A DNA stretch of 38,353 nt from SIG440 sp045591095 (GCA_045591095.1 JAZNSF010000044.1:1-38353); one strand, 5' to 3'; shown: positions 21,541 to 30,900, numbered from the stretch's first letter. A program made the numbers and translations. The notes: generated by a model from the letters alone, not told the origin.

Positions 21541-22109
21541 GTTTATTGACAGAACAAAAAATGCCTACAGCGCTTGTGGTTGATGGTGTGGAATATGAAA
21601 TACATAGCGATTTTCGGACATGGATAAAACTCACCCAGGAATTTTTTCTGCAGGAGATAACGTCTATGAGTATTGCTAAAGCTTTGTGTGCGGTATATAA
21701 AGAAATCCCGCCAAACCCTGAACAAGCAATAACGGCAATGTTTGAGTTTTATACCGGAGCTAATCAAAGGCAACAAAAAAATGGCAAAAAGACCAGGGAA
21801 AGAAGGATGGTTTTTGATTTTGATGTAGATTCAGCATTAATTTTTTCATCTTTCTTTGAACAATATCATATTGACCTTTCAAAAGAAACGCTGCATTGGT
21901 GGACGTTCAGGAGTTTGTTTGACAACTTGTCGCCCAGCACGCCTTTTGGGAAAGCGTTGCATTTCCGCAGTATTGATATAGGCAAAATAAAAGATAACGA
22001 ACAACGCAAATATTATCTGCAAATGAAACGCTTGTACGAACTTCCTGACAATCGCTCAGAGGAAGAAAAAGAAGAGAGCTTCGCAGAAACGTTAGCATCT
22101 ATTTTTTAA
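21537..22109 (+). CDS. Gp15-family tail assembly chaperone
   Basis: A 190-residue protein of the bacteriophage Gp15 family, found immediately upstream of the tape measure. Motifs are VDGVEYEIHSDFRTWIKLTQEF near the start, YKEIPPNPEQAITAMFEFYTG, and the tryptophan-rich LHWWTFRSLFDNLSP. Members act with the preceding protein as chaperones for tape measure and tail tube. No separate ribosome site is evident at its ATG, so translation depends on the gene before it. The length is normal. Confidence 0.8.
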   Translation: MSLLTEQKMPTALVVDGVEYEIHSDFRTWIKLTQEFFLQEITSMSIAKALCAVYKEIPPNPEQAITAMFEFYTGANQRQQKNGKKTRERRMVFDFDVDSALIFSSFFEQYHIDLSKETLHWWTFRSLFDNLSPSTPFGKALHFRSIDIGKIKDNEQRKYYLQMKRLYELPDNRSEEEKEESFAETLASIF

Positions 22110-22136
22110 AAAATTTAAACGCAAGGAGGTGATATT

Positions 22137-24152
22137 TTGTTAAGTAATTCTGATGGTACTTTAAAATACGATACCTTGATTAACAGTGAGGGCTTTAAAA
22201 AAGGGCTTGATGGACTAAAAAGCATTGCAAAAAGTAGCTTTGTTGCAGTAGGTGCTGCTGCTACAGCTGCATTTGTGACTATCTCTAAGGCGGCTATAAG
22301 CAGTTATGCGGAATATGAGCAGTTAGCCGGTGGTGTTGAAACACTTTTTAAAGACAGTTCAGACAAAGTAAAAAAATATGCTGATGAGGCATATAAAACT
22401 GCAGGTCTTTCGGCTAACGAATATATGTCAACGGTAACAAGTTTTTCAGCATCTTTGCTGCAGAGCTTGGGAAACGATACGGCAAAGTCTGCTGAATATG
22501 CCGACCAAGCAATTATTGATATGTCGGATAATGCAAATAAAATGGGCACTGATATGGAAGCAATACAGACGGCATATCAAGGCTTTGCAAAGCAGAACTA
22601 TACAATGCTTGATAACTTAAAATTGGGCTATGGTGGCACAAAGGAAGAGATGCAGAGACTCCTTGAGGATGCCTCGAAATTATCGGGCATAGAGTATGAT
22701 ATTTCATCCTTTGCCGATATAACACAGGCAATCCATGTTATTCAAACAGAAATGGGTATAACCGGGACAACAGCAAAAGAGGCAACAGCAACAATTCAGG
22801 GTAGCTTTGGAATGATGGCTGCATCCTGGAAAAACCTCTTGACAGGTGTTGCGGATGACACGCAGAATTTTGATGCACTCCTGGAGAATTTCATCGACAG
22901 TATTGGCTCTGTTATGGAAAATTTATTGCCAAGAGTAACAATAGTTGCAGAGGGTGCATTAAATCTTGTTGCAGGGTTATTGCCTCAAATACCGGTATTA
23001 TTCCAGGAACTATTGCCTGTTGTTCTTGAATCGGTAAATTCGATAGCAGAGGGGATAATATCGGCGTTGCCAGAGCTGATGCAGACAATAGGTGGAATTC
23101 TGCCCCAGATAATTGACGGCATAATCGACTTGCTACCTATGTTTCTTGATGCAGGGTTGCAAGTTATACTTTCTTTGGCTCAGGGCATTGTTGACAGTTT
23201 ACCCCAGCTTATTCCCAAAGTGGTGGATATTATGCTTGAGATTGTAAAAACTCTCCTGGATAATATAGACCAACTTGCGATGGCAGCAATAGATATAATT
23301 GTCGCACTTGCAGAGGGTCTTATAAATGCGTTGCCTGAGCTGTTGGAAGAACTGCCGACAATAATAACTAAAATAGTCATTGCTTTAACTGACCCATCAA
23401 TGTTGGCTAAATTAATAGCTGCATCTATTCAGCTAATGGCAGCGCTTACAGAAGGCCTTATAAAAAGCATACCGGCTATACTTGTCGGTGTTGCTAAAAT
23501 TGTACCTGCAATGATACAGGGCTTTGTTGATAGAATATCTAATTTTGTGCAAATCGGTAAGGACTTAATAAGCGGATTATGGCGTGGAATAGTTGATACC
23601 AAAGATTGGCTTATAAATAACATCAAAAAATGGTGTGGAACTGTTGTAGATGGTATAAAAAGCTTCTTTGGCATTCATTCGCCGTCAACGCTGTTCAGGG
23701 ATGAAATCGGTAAAATGATGGTTGCCGGAATGGGCGAGGGTATCACAGAAAATAAGAGTCTTGTTACAGATGCTTTATCTGATGTATACAATGATATGTC
23801 AAAAGTTACTCCAGAAAGCATAGATGGGGAAAATGCTTTAAAACTCCTGCAGGAAACTTTTGGGAATATTCCTGAAGGGTACTATGAGCTTGGCAAAAAC
23901 AGCGGTGAAAGCTTTGTAAATGGCTTTATGGAAAAGCTTCCCAATTTGGTAACTTCTATTCGTTCTGTTTTACAACAAAGCGTTTCTTATATTTCGGGCG
24001 GAATACAATCGCCAATATTGGTAGGCGCTACCGCAGGAAATACATCTAACACATACAATACTACATATACCTTTAATTCTTCGAAAGATACAACGACAGC
24101 TCAGCTTAGAGCAGCACGAGACGCTGATACTCTTAACAGATTAAGAGGTTAA
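22137..24152 (+). CDS. Tail tape measure protein
   Basis: A 671-residue protein with a TTG start after AAGGAGGTGAT. It has the typical order: N-terminal TP901-like region (YEQLAGGVETLFKDSSDKVK, GTKEEMQRLLEDASKLSGI, FGMMAASWKNLLTGV, about 60-245), a long hydrophobic stretch with repeated 'LP-x-L/I' helices (about 260-480), and the C-terminal FFGIHSPSTLFRDEIGKMM with GMGEGI. Tape measures set tail length at about 0.15 nm per residue, so about 100 nm here. The C-terminus is complete, but no distal tail or baseplate gene follows; the element ends 0.7 kb later. Confidence 0.92.
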   Translation: MLSNSDGTLKYDTLINSEGFKKGLDGLKSIAKSSFVAVGAAATAAFVTISKAAISSYAEYEQLAGGVETLFKDSSDKVKKYADEAYKTAGLSANEYMSTVTSFSASLLQSLGNDTAKSAEYADQAIIDMSDNANKMGTDMEAIQTAYQGFAKQNYTMLDNLKLGYGGTKEEMQRLLEDASKLSGIEYDISSFADITQAIHVIQTEMGITGTTAKEATATIQGSFGMMAASWKNLLTGVADDTQNFDALLENFIDSIGSVMENLLPRVTIVAEGALNLVAGLLPQIPVLFQELLPVVLESVNSIAEGIISALPELMQTIGGILPQIIDGIIDLLPMFLDAGLQVILSLAQGIVDSLPQLIPKVVDIMLEIVKTLLDNIDQLAMAAIDIIVALAEGLINALPELLEELPTIITKIVIALTDPSMLAKLIAASIQLMAALTEGLIKSIPAILVGVAKIVPAMIQGFVDRISNFVQIGKDLISGLWRGIVDTKDWLINNIKKWCGTVVDGIKSFFGIHSPSTLFRDEIGKMMVAGMGEGITENKSLVTDALSDVYNDMSKVTPESIDGENALKLLQETFGNIPEGYYELGKNSGESFVNGFMEKLPNLVTSIRSVLQQSVSYISGGIQSPILVGATAGNTSNTYNTTYTFNSSKDTTTAQLRAARDADTLNRLRG

Positions 24153-24198
24153 CAAACAGTAATATTGTACAATAATACTTAAATCAATCTTTTGTCAT

Positions 24199-24225
24199 AA
24201 CAGCCCCTTCGTGGGCTGTTTCTCT
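24199..24225 (+). terminator. Terminator after the tape measure gene
   Basis: AACAGCCC (24199-24206) and GGGCTGTT (24213-24220) form an 8-bp stem with a CTTCGT loop, followed by TCTCTTT. A second small dyad, TTTCCGT/ACGGAAA (24248-24254 and 24263-24269), lies just after. The late operon ends here. Confidence 0.75.
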
Positions 24226-24288
24226 TTGCTGTGCAAACGCCAACTAATTTCCGTAAGATGTGACGGAAAATAGTCAATATTTAAATTT

Positions 24289-24784
24289 CTCGCCTGTTCG
24301 ATTGTTTTTCTCGTGCTTCAATTGAAAAAAACAGCCAATTTTGATATTTTCTCTTGCTTCGCTCTTGCTTCAATGTAATTTTTCTCGCAGTTTCCTCATA
24401 GTTAAAAATCATTTTTTCTCGGGCTTCACTCGGGCTTCGTTTGAAATCCTCGACCGCTTCTCGACCGCTTCGATATAAAATTCTCGCCGCTTCCTCTTGG
24501 GTTAAATTGCCACTTCTCGCCGCTTCCTCGCCGCTTTAACGTAAATTTCTCACGGCTTCCTCACGGCTTTAATATTAATTTCTCGCCTGTTCCTCGCCTG
24601 TTCAAAAAAATATAATTAGCTGTTTTTTGATGTGTATTTCTGCCATACTTTTGCCATATATATAAAATTGCTACAATTCTGTCGCACATTTGTCGCAACT
24701 TTGTCGCACATATAAATAATTTGTGCCGGTGATTTTGTTGTGATTTTGTTGTGGGGTTGGGGTGTAGTCACCAAATAGTCACCA
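24289..24784. repeat. Array of 11-bp tandem doublets, partly phased at 33 bp
   Basis: About 500 bp without a convincing gene are built from short direct repeats 10-11 bp apart. The core has units starting at 24351, 24384, 24418, 24449, 24483, 24516, 24549 and 24582 (steps 33, 34, 31, 34, 33, 33, 33). A unit is an 11-mer of type CTC-n-n-n-GCTTC, its near-perfect copy, and an AT-rich spacer of about 11 bp. The 11-mer differs between units but both copies in a unit usually match: CTCGACCGCTT twice, CTCACGGCTT twice, CTCGCCTGTTC twice. Further right come TGCCATA (24641, 24652), TGTCGCA (24680, 24691, 24702), GATTTTGTTGT (24731, 24742) and TAGTCACC (24765, 24776), all at 11-bp spacing. Confidence 0.8.
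24766..24784. promoter_or_regulatory. Right arm-type integrase sites
   Basis: AGTCACCAAATAGTCACCA, identical to the left arm copy at 13719-13737 and in the same orientation, 78 bp inside attR. The two GTCACC boxes are 11 bp apart, one helical turn, as expected for tandem binding of integrase N-terminal domains. Confidence 0.75.
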
Positions 24785-24862
24785 TTTGACAAAAATAAAG
24801 AAACAAAATATAATTTTATAAAAAAGAACAAGCCTGCAACCCTTGTGATTACAGACTTTTTT

Positions 24863-24939
<77 letters not shown>

Positions 24940-24942
24940 AAA

Positions 24943-25019
24943 TGGCGATCCGGATGGGGTTCGAACCCACGACCTCCAGCGTGACAGGCTGGCATTCTAA
25001 CCAACTGAACTACCGGACC
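24943..25019 (-). tRNA. tRNA-Asp (GTC anticodon)
   Basis: A 77-nt tRNA on the minus strand. The acceptor stem is GGTCCGG with CCGGATC, discriminator G, encoded CCA. The anticodon stem CCAGC/GCTGG holds the loop CTGTCAC with anticodon GTC for aspartate; the T loop GGGTTCGAACCCC is standard. It is the upstream member of the tRNA pair. Confidence 0.95.
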
Positions 25020-25115
25020 ACGTAAATACTACTAATGAATAATAACACAAGTTAAAGAAAAAGTCAAGGGCAAAAGCAAAAATAAAATAAGAAACATAAA
25101 AATTATCATATGTAT

Positions 25116-25143
25116 TTGCAAAATAGTTAAAGTGTGTTATAAT
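25116..25143 (+). promoter_or_regulatory. hprK promoter
   Basis: TTGCAA (25116-25121), a 16-bp spacer and a perfect TATAAT (25138-25143), 34 bp before the hprK start. It diverges from the tRNA pair. Confidence 0.65.
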
Positions 25144-25177
25144 ATATTAAACAATGCTATTTATAGGAGTGAGGAAT

Positions 25178-26113
25178 GTGGAACAAAACGAAAAGGTTTT
25201 TACAGTCAGGCTTACTAAAATAATTGAAGAGCTAAAATTGGAGGAGATATATGCGCCTCAAAAAGACGTACTTATCGAAACTGTTGATATAAACCGTCCC
25301 GGACTTCAAATTGCTGGATTTTTTGATTATTTTGACCCCAAAAGAATACAGATTTTTGGAATGGTTGAAAATACCTATCTGAATCAGTTTTCATCAGCAG
25401 AAAAACGCGAGAAAATAGATGCCTTTTTTAAGAGGGGCATTCCGGCTCTTATTATTACAAGGGGTATGGACGTAATACCTGAAATATTGGAGTTGGCCGA
25501 AAAATATAAGACGAATATTCTAAGGACTAAACTTTCCACATCGGGATTTATGAGTGCCATTATTGCGTTTTTGAATGTTGAACTTGCGCCTAGAATTACC
25601 CGCCACGGTGTTTTGGTTGAAGTTTATGGTGAAGGCGTGCTTATCTTAGGTGAAAGCGGTGTAGGTAAGAGCGAAACCGCGGTTGAACTTATGAAACGTG
25701 GACACCGCCTTGTTGCAGACGACGCAGTTGAAATAAAACGTGTGTCATCAAAGACTTTGGTCGGAAGCTCGCCCGAGATAATAAGACACTTTATTGAAAT
25801 GCGCGGTATCGGTATTGTTGACGTAAAGAAAATTTTTGGTATGGGTGCAGTAAAGGATACCGAAAAAATAGATTTAATAATCAACATTGAGCCATGGCAA
25901 AGGGACAAGCAGTATGACAGACTTGGACTTACGGATACCTATACAAATATTTTGGGGATAGACATTCCGTCTCTTACAATCCCTGTTCGCCCGGGCCGAA
26001 ATCTTGCAGTTATATTTGAAATAGCTGCAATGAATAACCGCCAAAGACGAATGGGCTACAATGCGGCAGAGGCCCTTAATAATCGTCTTTTAGGACAAAT
26101 GAATGAAGAATGA
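25178..26113 (+). CDS. hprK: HPr kinase/phosphorylase
   Basis: A 311-residue bifunctional enzyme that phosphorylates HPr on serine 46 and removes the phosphate, the sensor step of carbon catabolite control in Firmicutes. An N-terminal domain (about 1-130) precedes the kinase core with Walker A GESGVGKSETA near residue 150, LVADDAVEIKR and the signature EMRGIGIVDVKKIFGMGAV. The GTG start follows AGGAG with 8-nt spacing; an ATG 24 nt upstream overlaps that site and is less likely. It heads an hprK-murB-whiA-dnaE gene string. Confidence 0.95.
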   Translation: MEQNEKVFTVRLTKIIEELKLEEIYAPQKDVLIETVDINRPGLQIAGFFDYFDPKRIQIFGMVENTYLNQFSSAEKREKIDAFFKRGIPALIITRGMDVIPEILELAEKYKTNILRTKLSTSGFMSAIIAFLNVELAPRITRHGVLVEVYGEGVLILGESGVGKSETAVELMKRGHRLVADDAVEIKRVSSKTLVGSSPEIIRHFIEMRGIGIVDVKKIFGMGAVKDTEKIDLIINIEPWQRDKQYDRLGLTDTYTNILGIDIPSLTIPVRPGRNLAVIFEIAAMNNRQRRMGYNAAEALNNRLLGQMNEE

Positions 26114-26172
26114 ATTTAAAGTAACTTTAAGTCATATATATAAAGCAACTTTAATTTTGGAGAGTAGACTAA

Positions 26173-27072
26173 ATGCATAAAGACTTTGAGGAAATATTAG
26201 GAAAAGAAAACGTGCTTAGGAACGAATCTATGTCAAAGCATACCACCTTTAAAATTGGTGGAAATGCCGACCTTTTTTTGATGCCCGAAAATGAAAAGCA
26301 GATTAAAAAGGTTATGGCAGCAGCTAAGGAAAATAACTTACCTATTTTTATTATGGGTAATGGCTCAAACCTTTTGGTAGGTGACAAAGGTATACGCGGC
26401 GTGGTTATTTCGCTGTATAAAAAAATGGATAAGATTGAACTTTGCGGCGAAAAAATTTATGCCGAGTGTGGTGCGGTGCTGTCGCGGGTGTCCTCCAGTG
26501 CACTAACGGCAGAACTTTCGGGATTTGAATTTGCGTCAGGGATTCCCGGTACTGTTGGCGGCGCGATATATATGAACGCAGGTGCATACGGCTTTGAAAT
26601 GAAGGATATAGTAGAGTCGGTAAGGTATATGGATGAAAGTGGAGAAATCCTTGAAATGCCCGCGGACTTATGTAACTTTGGCTATCGTAAAAGCGTTTTT
26701 TCTGAAAAGAATTATATTGTTTTGGGAGCTACCTTCAAGCTTCAAAAAGGAAAAAAGAGTGAAATAAGTGAAAAAATCAGCGATTTTACTCAAAGACGTG
26801 TGACAAAACAGCCGGTCGAAAAGCCAAGTGCCGGAAGTGTGTTCAAGCGCCCGGAAGGCTATTTTGCAGGGACTTTAATCGAAGAAGCCGGCCTAAAAGG
26901 CTTTTCAATAGGCGGCGCTGAGGTTTCAGAAAAGCATGCCGGATTTATTGTGAACAAAGGCGGAGCAACGGCAAAGGATGTTTTGGACCTTATAAAGCAT
27001 ATACAAAAAACGGTTTACGACAAAAATGGGGTAATTCTTGAAACAGAAGTAAGGACTGTAGGCGAGTTTTAA
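26173..27072 (+). CDS. murB: UDP-N-acetylenolpyruvoylglucosamine reductase
   Basis: A 299-residue FAD enzyme that reduces UDP-GlcNAc-enolpyruvate to UDP-MurNAc in peptidoglycan synthesis. The FAD-binding part shows FIMGNGSNLLVGDKGIRG and SGFEFASGIPGTVGGAIYMNAGAYG. The C-terminal substrate domain shows KPSAGSVFKRPEG (catalytic serine region), EEAGLKGFSIGGAEVSEKHAGFIVN, and a final glutamate near ILETEVRTVG. This is the type IIa/IIb-like shorter MurB usual in Firmicutes. GGAGAG precedes the ATG. Confidence 0.96.
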   Translation: MHKDFEEILGKENVLRNESMSKHTTFKIGGNADLFLMPENEKQIKKVMAAAKENNLPIFIMGNGSNLLVGDKGIRGVVISLYKKMDKIELCGEKIYAECGAVLSRVSSSALTAELSGFEFASGIPGTVGGAIYMNAGAYGFEMKDIVESVRYMDESGEILEMPADLCNFGYRKSVFSEKNYIVLGATFKLQKGKKSEISEKISDFTQRRVTKQPVEKPSAGSVFKRPEGYFAGTLIEEAGLKGFSIGGAEVSEKHAGFIVNKGGATAKDVLDLIKHIQKTVYDKNGVILETEVRTVGEF

Positions 27073-27088
27073 ATGGAGGGAAACTTAC

Positions 27089-27967
27089 GTGAAGTCATTT
27101 TCGTTAATAACAAAAGAGGCGATTTGCAAAAATTTACCCACCAAGCCCTGCTGCATTGATGCAGAAATTATGGGTTTTTTGCTGTTTTCGGGACGCATTT
27201 CAAGGAACGTCATTACCATAAGCTCAGAAAGTGATGAGATTCTTAAGCATTTTGCAGTGCTTGTAAAACGCAGTTGCCGTACAGCCACAATTGTCGAAAA
27301 AAAGAAAAACGGTTATATGTGCTCGCTTCCGCACAAGAAGCTTATGGATATGATTCTCAGCTCCGAAACAACCGAAAAAAGCCTATCGGAGCTTTATTTA
27401 AAGGATGACTGTTGCAAGTATTCATTTTTAAAGGGTGCTTTTTTAAGTGGCGGAATTTTGGTTGACCCTAAGAAAAATTATAATTTAGAGTTTATAGCAG
27501 CAACCGAAGGTGTGCAGAAGGATTTTGGAGAACTTCTTGATGAGATGGGCTTTGAGTTTAAAAAGGCAAAACGAAGAAGCAGCTTTGTTTTATATTCTAA
27601 ACAAAGTGACACCATTTGTGATGTTTTGACAGCTGTTGGAGCATATTCTGCACAGATGGAAATACTCAACGTAAAGATAGAAAAAGAAGTGAGAAACGAC
27701 TGGAACCGCTTGTTTAACAGTGAAAATGCCAATTTTGACAAGGTGATTACTGCGGCAATACGGCAAATACGGGCGATTGAGAAGATTGAAAGCACTATCG
27801 GACTTGAGAGCCTTCCTGATGAACTTAGGGAAATTGCGGTCTTAAGACTTGAAAACAAGGATTTAAGTCTTGAGGCTTTGGGCGAAAAACTTAAGCCAAA
27901 ACTTTCGAAATCCGGGGTAAATCACAGGATAAAAAAGATACTGGATATAGCAGAAAACAAATTATAA
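27089..27967 (+). CDS. whiA: DNA-binding protein WhiA
   Basis: A 292-residue WhiA homologue: an N-terminal degenerate LAGLIDADG homing-endonuclease-like fold (FLLFSGRISRN near 32; FLKGAFLSGGILVDPKKNYNLEF near 114) and a C-terminal helix-turn-helix (ELREIAVLRLENKDLSLEALGEKLKPKLSKSGVNHRIKKI). WhiA links cell division, chromosome segregation and sporulation-type development in Gram-positives. It has a GTG start after GGAGGG. In most Firmicutes rapZ and yvcK sit between murB and whiA; here they are absent. Confidence 0.95.
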   Translation: MKSFSLITKEAICKNLPTKPCCIDAEIMGFLLFSGRISRNVITISSESDEILKHFAVLVKRSCRTATIVEKKKNGYMCSLPHKKLMDMILSSETTEKSLSELYLKDDCCKYSFLKGAFLSGGILVDPKKNYNLEFIAATEGVQKDFGELLDEMGFEFKKAKRRSSFVLYSKQSDTICDVLTAVGAYSAQMEILNVKIEKEVRNDWNRLFNSENANFDKVITAAIRQIRAIEKIESTIGLESLPDELREIAVLRLENKDLSLEALGEKLKPKLSKSGVNHRIKKILDIAENKL

Positions 27968-27991
27968 TACTAAAGAAAGAAGGTGGGGGGA

Positions 27992-30900
27992 ATGGCATTT
28001 ACACATTTACATACTCACACAGCGTATAGCTTACTAGATGGCGAGGGTACAATAAAGAAAGTTTTGGATAGAGCTAAAGAGTTAGGCCAGACAGCCATGG
28101 CGATTACCGACCATGGATGTATGTTTGGTGTTATTGACTTTTATGAATATGCAAAAAGTATAGGCATAAAGCCGATTTTAGGCTGCGAAGTGTACGTTGC
28201 TGCTCGTGGAAGATGCGATAAAACCCACGAACTTGACTCGTCAAGCTCTCACCTTATTTTGCTTGCAAAAAATAATATTGGATATAAGAATTTAATAAAT
28301 ATAGTTTCCATAGGATATGTTGAAGGGTTTTATTATAGACCGCGTATAGATATGGAAACTTTGCGCGAAAACAGCGAGGGAATAGTTGCACTTAGTGCCT
28401 GTATGATGGGGGTAGTATCAAAAAAAATATTAAACGGAAATTATGACGATGCAAAGACTGCTGCGCTCCAGTTTATTGATGTTTTTGGCAAAGACAACTA
28501 TTTTATAGAAATTCAGGACCACGGGATATACGAGCAGAAAATGCTTAACAGTGAGCTTGTGCGCTTAGCGCGTGAGCTTGATTTGGGGATAGTTGCAACA
28601 AACGATATCCACTATGTCAAGCAGGAAGACGCTGAATTTCAGGATGTCTTAATGTGCATTCAGATGGGGAAGACCATCTACGACGAAGACCGTATGAAGA
28701 TGTCAAGTGACCAGATGTTTGTAAAATCGGAAGCCGAGATGCTAGAGCTTTTTTCGTATATACCTGAAGCCATTGAAAACACCCAAAAGATTGCGGATAT
28801 GTGTAATGTAGATATCGAGTTCGGCAAGCTTCACCTTCCTAAGTTTGATTTGCCAAAAGGGTATACGTCCTATGAGTATCTTTCGGAGCTTTGTTATGCT
28901 GGTCTTGTAAAAAGGTATCCCGATGTGACGGACGAATTAAAAGCGAGACTAAGCTACGAACTTTCGACCATAGAAAAAATGGGGTACACGGATTACTTTT
29001 TGATAGTCTGGGACTTTATACATTTTGCAAAAGAAAATGGGATAATGGTAGGCCCCGGCAGAGGAAGTGCGGCAGGGAGCATTGTTTCTTATTGCCTTGA
29101 AATTACAAATATTGACCCTATTAAGTATGAGCTTATTTTCGAAAGATTCTTAAACCCCGAGCGTGTTACAATGCCGGATATTGATATTGACTTTTGCTAT
29201 GAACGCCGAGGCGAGGTAATCGAATACGTAATCCAAAAGTATGGTGCGGATAAGGTTGCGCAGATTGTTACATTTGGCACCATGGCCGCAAAGCTTGCTA
29301 TACGTGACACAGGCCGCGCTCTTGATATGCCTTACGGCTTTGTGGATGGTGTTGCAAAGCAGATACCTAATGAACTTAATATAACCATCGAAAAAGCTTT
29401 GGAGAGCAACAATCAACTGAAAGATATGTATGATTCTGACCCGCAGGTCAAAAGACTTATTGATGTGTCATCCGAACTTGAGGGACTGCCAAGGCATACC
29501 TCTACCCATGCGGCAGGGGTGGTTATTACACGCGAGCCTGTTCAAACATATGTTCCGCTTTCCAGAAATGACGATGTAATAACAACTCAGTTTACCATGA
29601 CTACCATAGAGCGACTGGGCCTACTTAAAATGGACTTTTTGGGGCTTCGGACACTTACGGTAATCCGTGATGCGGTAGAGAACATAAAAAAGGCCTGGGG
29701 AATTGAAATTGATATGGACAGTATCGATGTGAATGACAAAGAGACCTACGAAATGATTTCCAAAGGTGATACCGATGGAGTATTTCAGCTTGAAAGTGCA
29801 GGAATGAAGGAGTTTATGAAGGAACTAAAGCCTTCATCCATTGAAGATGTTATTGCAGGGATTTCTCTTTATCGACCGGGCCCCATGGATTCAATCCCTC
29901 AGTATATCAAAAACAAAAACAGCGGGAGTATCGTATACAAACATCCGCTTCTTGAAAATATCCTAAACGTTACATATGGCTGTATAGTGTATCAAGAGCA
30001 GGTTATGCAAATCGTCCGCGAGCTTGGCGGATACTCTTTGGGCAGAGCCGACCTTGTGCGGCGTGCTATGTCAAAAAAGAAGACCGAGGTAATGGAAGAA
30101 GAGCGCAGAAACTTTGTGTACGGTATCAAGGACGAGCGTGGTAATGTATTGGTTGAGGGCGCAATGAGCCGCGGTATTGACGAAAAAGTAGCCATATCCA
30201 TATTTGACGAGATGATGGATTTTGCAAAGTATGCATTTAACAAATCCCACGCTGCAGCATATGCCTTTGTATCGTACCAGACGGCATGGCTTAAGTGTCA
30301 CTACCCGACCGAATTTTATGCGGCGACTCTTACAAGTGTACTTGGACAATCAACCAAAGTTACAAAGTACATAAACACTGCAAAAAAACAAGAAATACGT
30401 CTTTTGCCACCTGATATAAACAAAAGCTATTCGGGGTTTGTTCCTGATGGAAAGGACATAAGGTTTGGCCTTGCTGCAATAAAGAACGTAGGCTCGGCGT
30501 TTATTGATGATATGGCAAAGGAACGCGAGAGAAACGGTGAATTTTTGTCGTTTACTGACTTTTGCAATCGTATGGCAGACAAAAAGCTTAACAAACGACT
30601 TGTTGAGTCAATGATAAAAAGCGGCGCTTTTGATACTCTGGGTCTTACTCGGGCGACACTTCTTAGTGTGTACGAAAAAACCATAGATTCGGCAGTTAAG
30701 GAACAAAAAAATGCGGTTTCGGGTCAACTTGACTTTTTCGGAATGTTTGAAGAAAACGAGAAGATGACAGGAGATAGCTTTACTATTATTCCGGAACTTC
30801 AGAAACGCGAAGTTTTAAATATGGAAAAAGAGTATATGGGTATTTATGTTTCGGGGCATCCTTTAGATGGAATGGAAAATATGATTTCCAAAGTTTCAAG

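Larger units (their letters stand above)
13555..24862. mobile_element. Integrated phage-like element of 11.3 kb (prophage remnant or satellite)
   Basis: The element is bounded by a perfect 46-bp direct repeat (13555-13600 and 24863-24908). The right copy forms the 3' part of an intact tRNA-Thr and the left copy is a tRNA fragment. Inside are: integrase (minus), a leader with a small antisense RNA, CI-like repressor (minus), divergent Cro-like and excisionase-like proteins, small early ORFs, a replisome-organizer-type protein with an iteron-like origin, a sigma-like factor, GP20 scaffold, minor capsid 2, two tail chaperones and a tape measure. There is no terminase, portal, major capsid, tail tube, baseplate, holin or endolysin. 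Nearly all ORFs are intact with good ribosome sites. This suits either a deletion-reduced prophage or a helper-dependent satellite. Confidence 0.92.

Noticed and set aside
24287..24535. The array as a minus-strand protein with 11-residue repeats (EEAAR-type)
   Set aside because: One minus-strand frame does read as repeats such as SGEEAARSGNL and TQEEAARILYR in register. But the same frame has TAA stops in the neighbouring units, lacks a start with a ribosome site, and the 33-bp period alone makes any frame look repetitive. I keep it only as an alternative.
24289..24605. The doublet array as a CRISPR array
   Set aside because: CRISPR needs one constant repeat and unrelated spacers of 25-40 bp. 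Here the repeated 11-mers change from unit to unit and the spacers are about 11 bp of AT-rich sequence. No cas gene is present.
24616..24831. Minus-strand frame of 71 codons in the right end of the element
   Set aside because: It runs across the TGTCGCA and TAGTCACC doublets, has no ribosome site, and its composition follows the repeats. It overlaps the arm sites.
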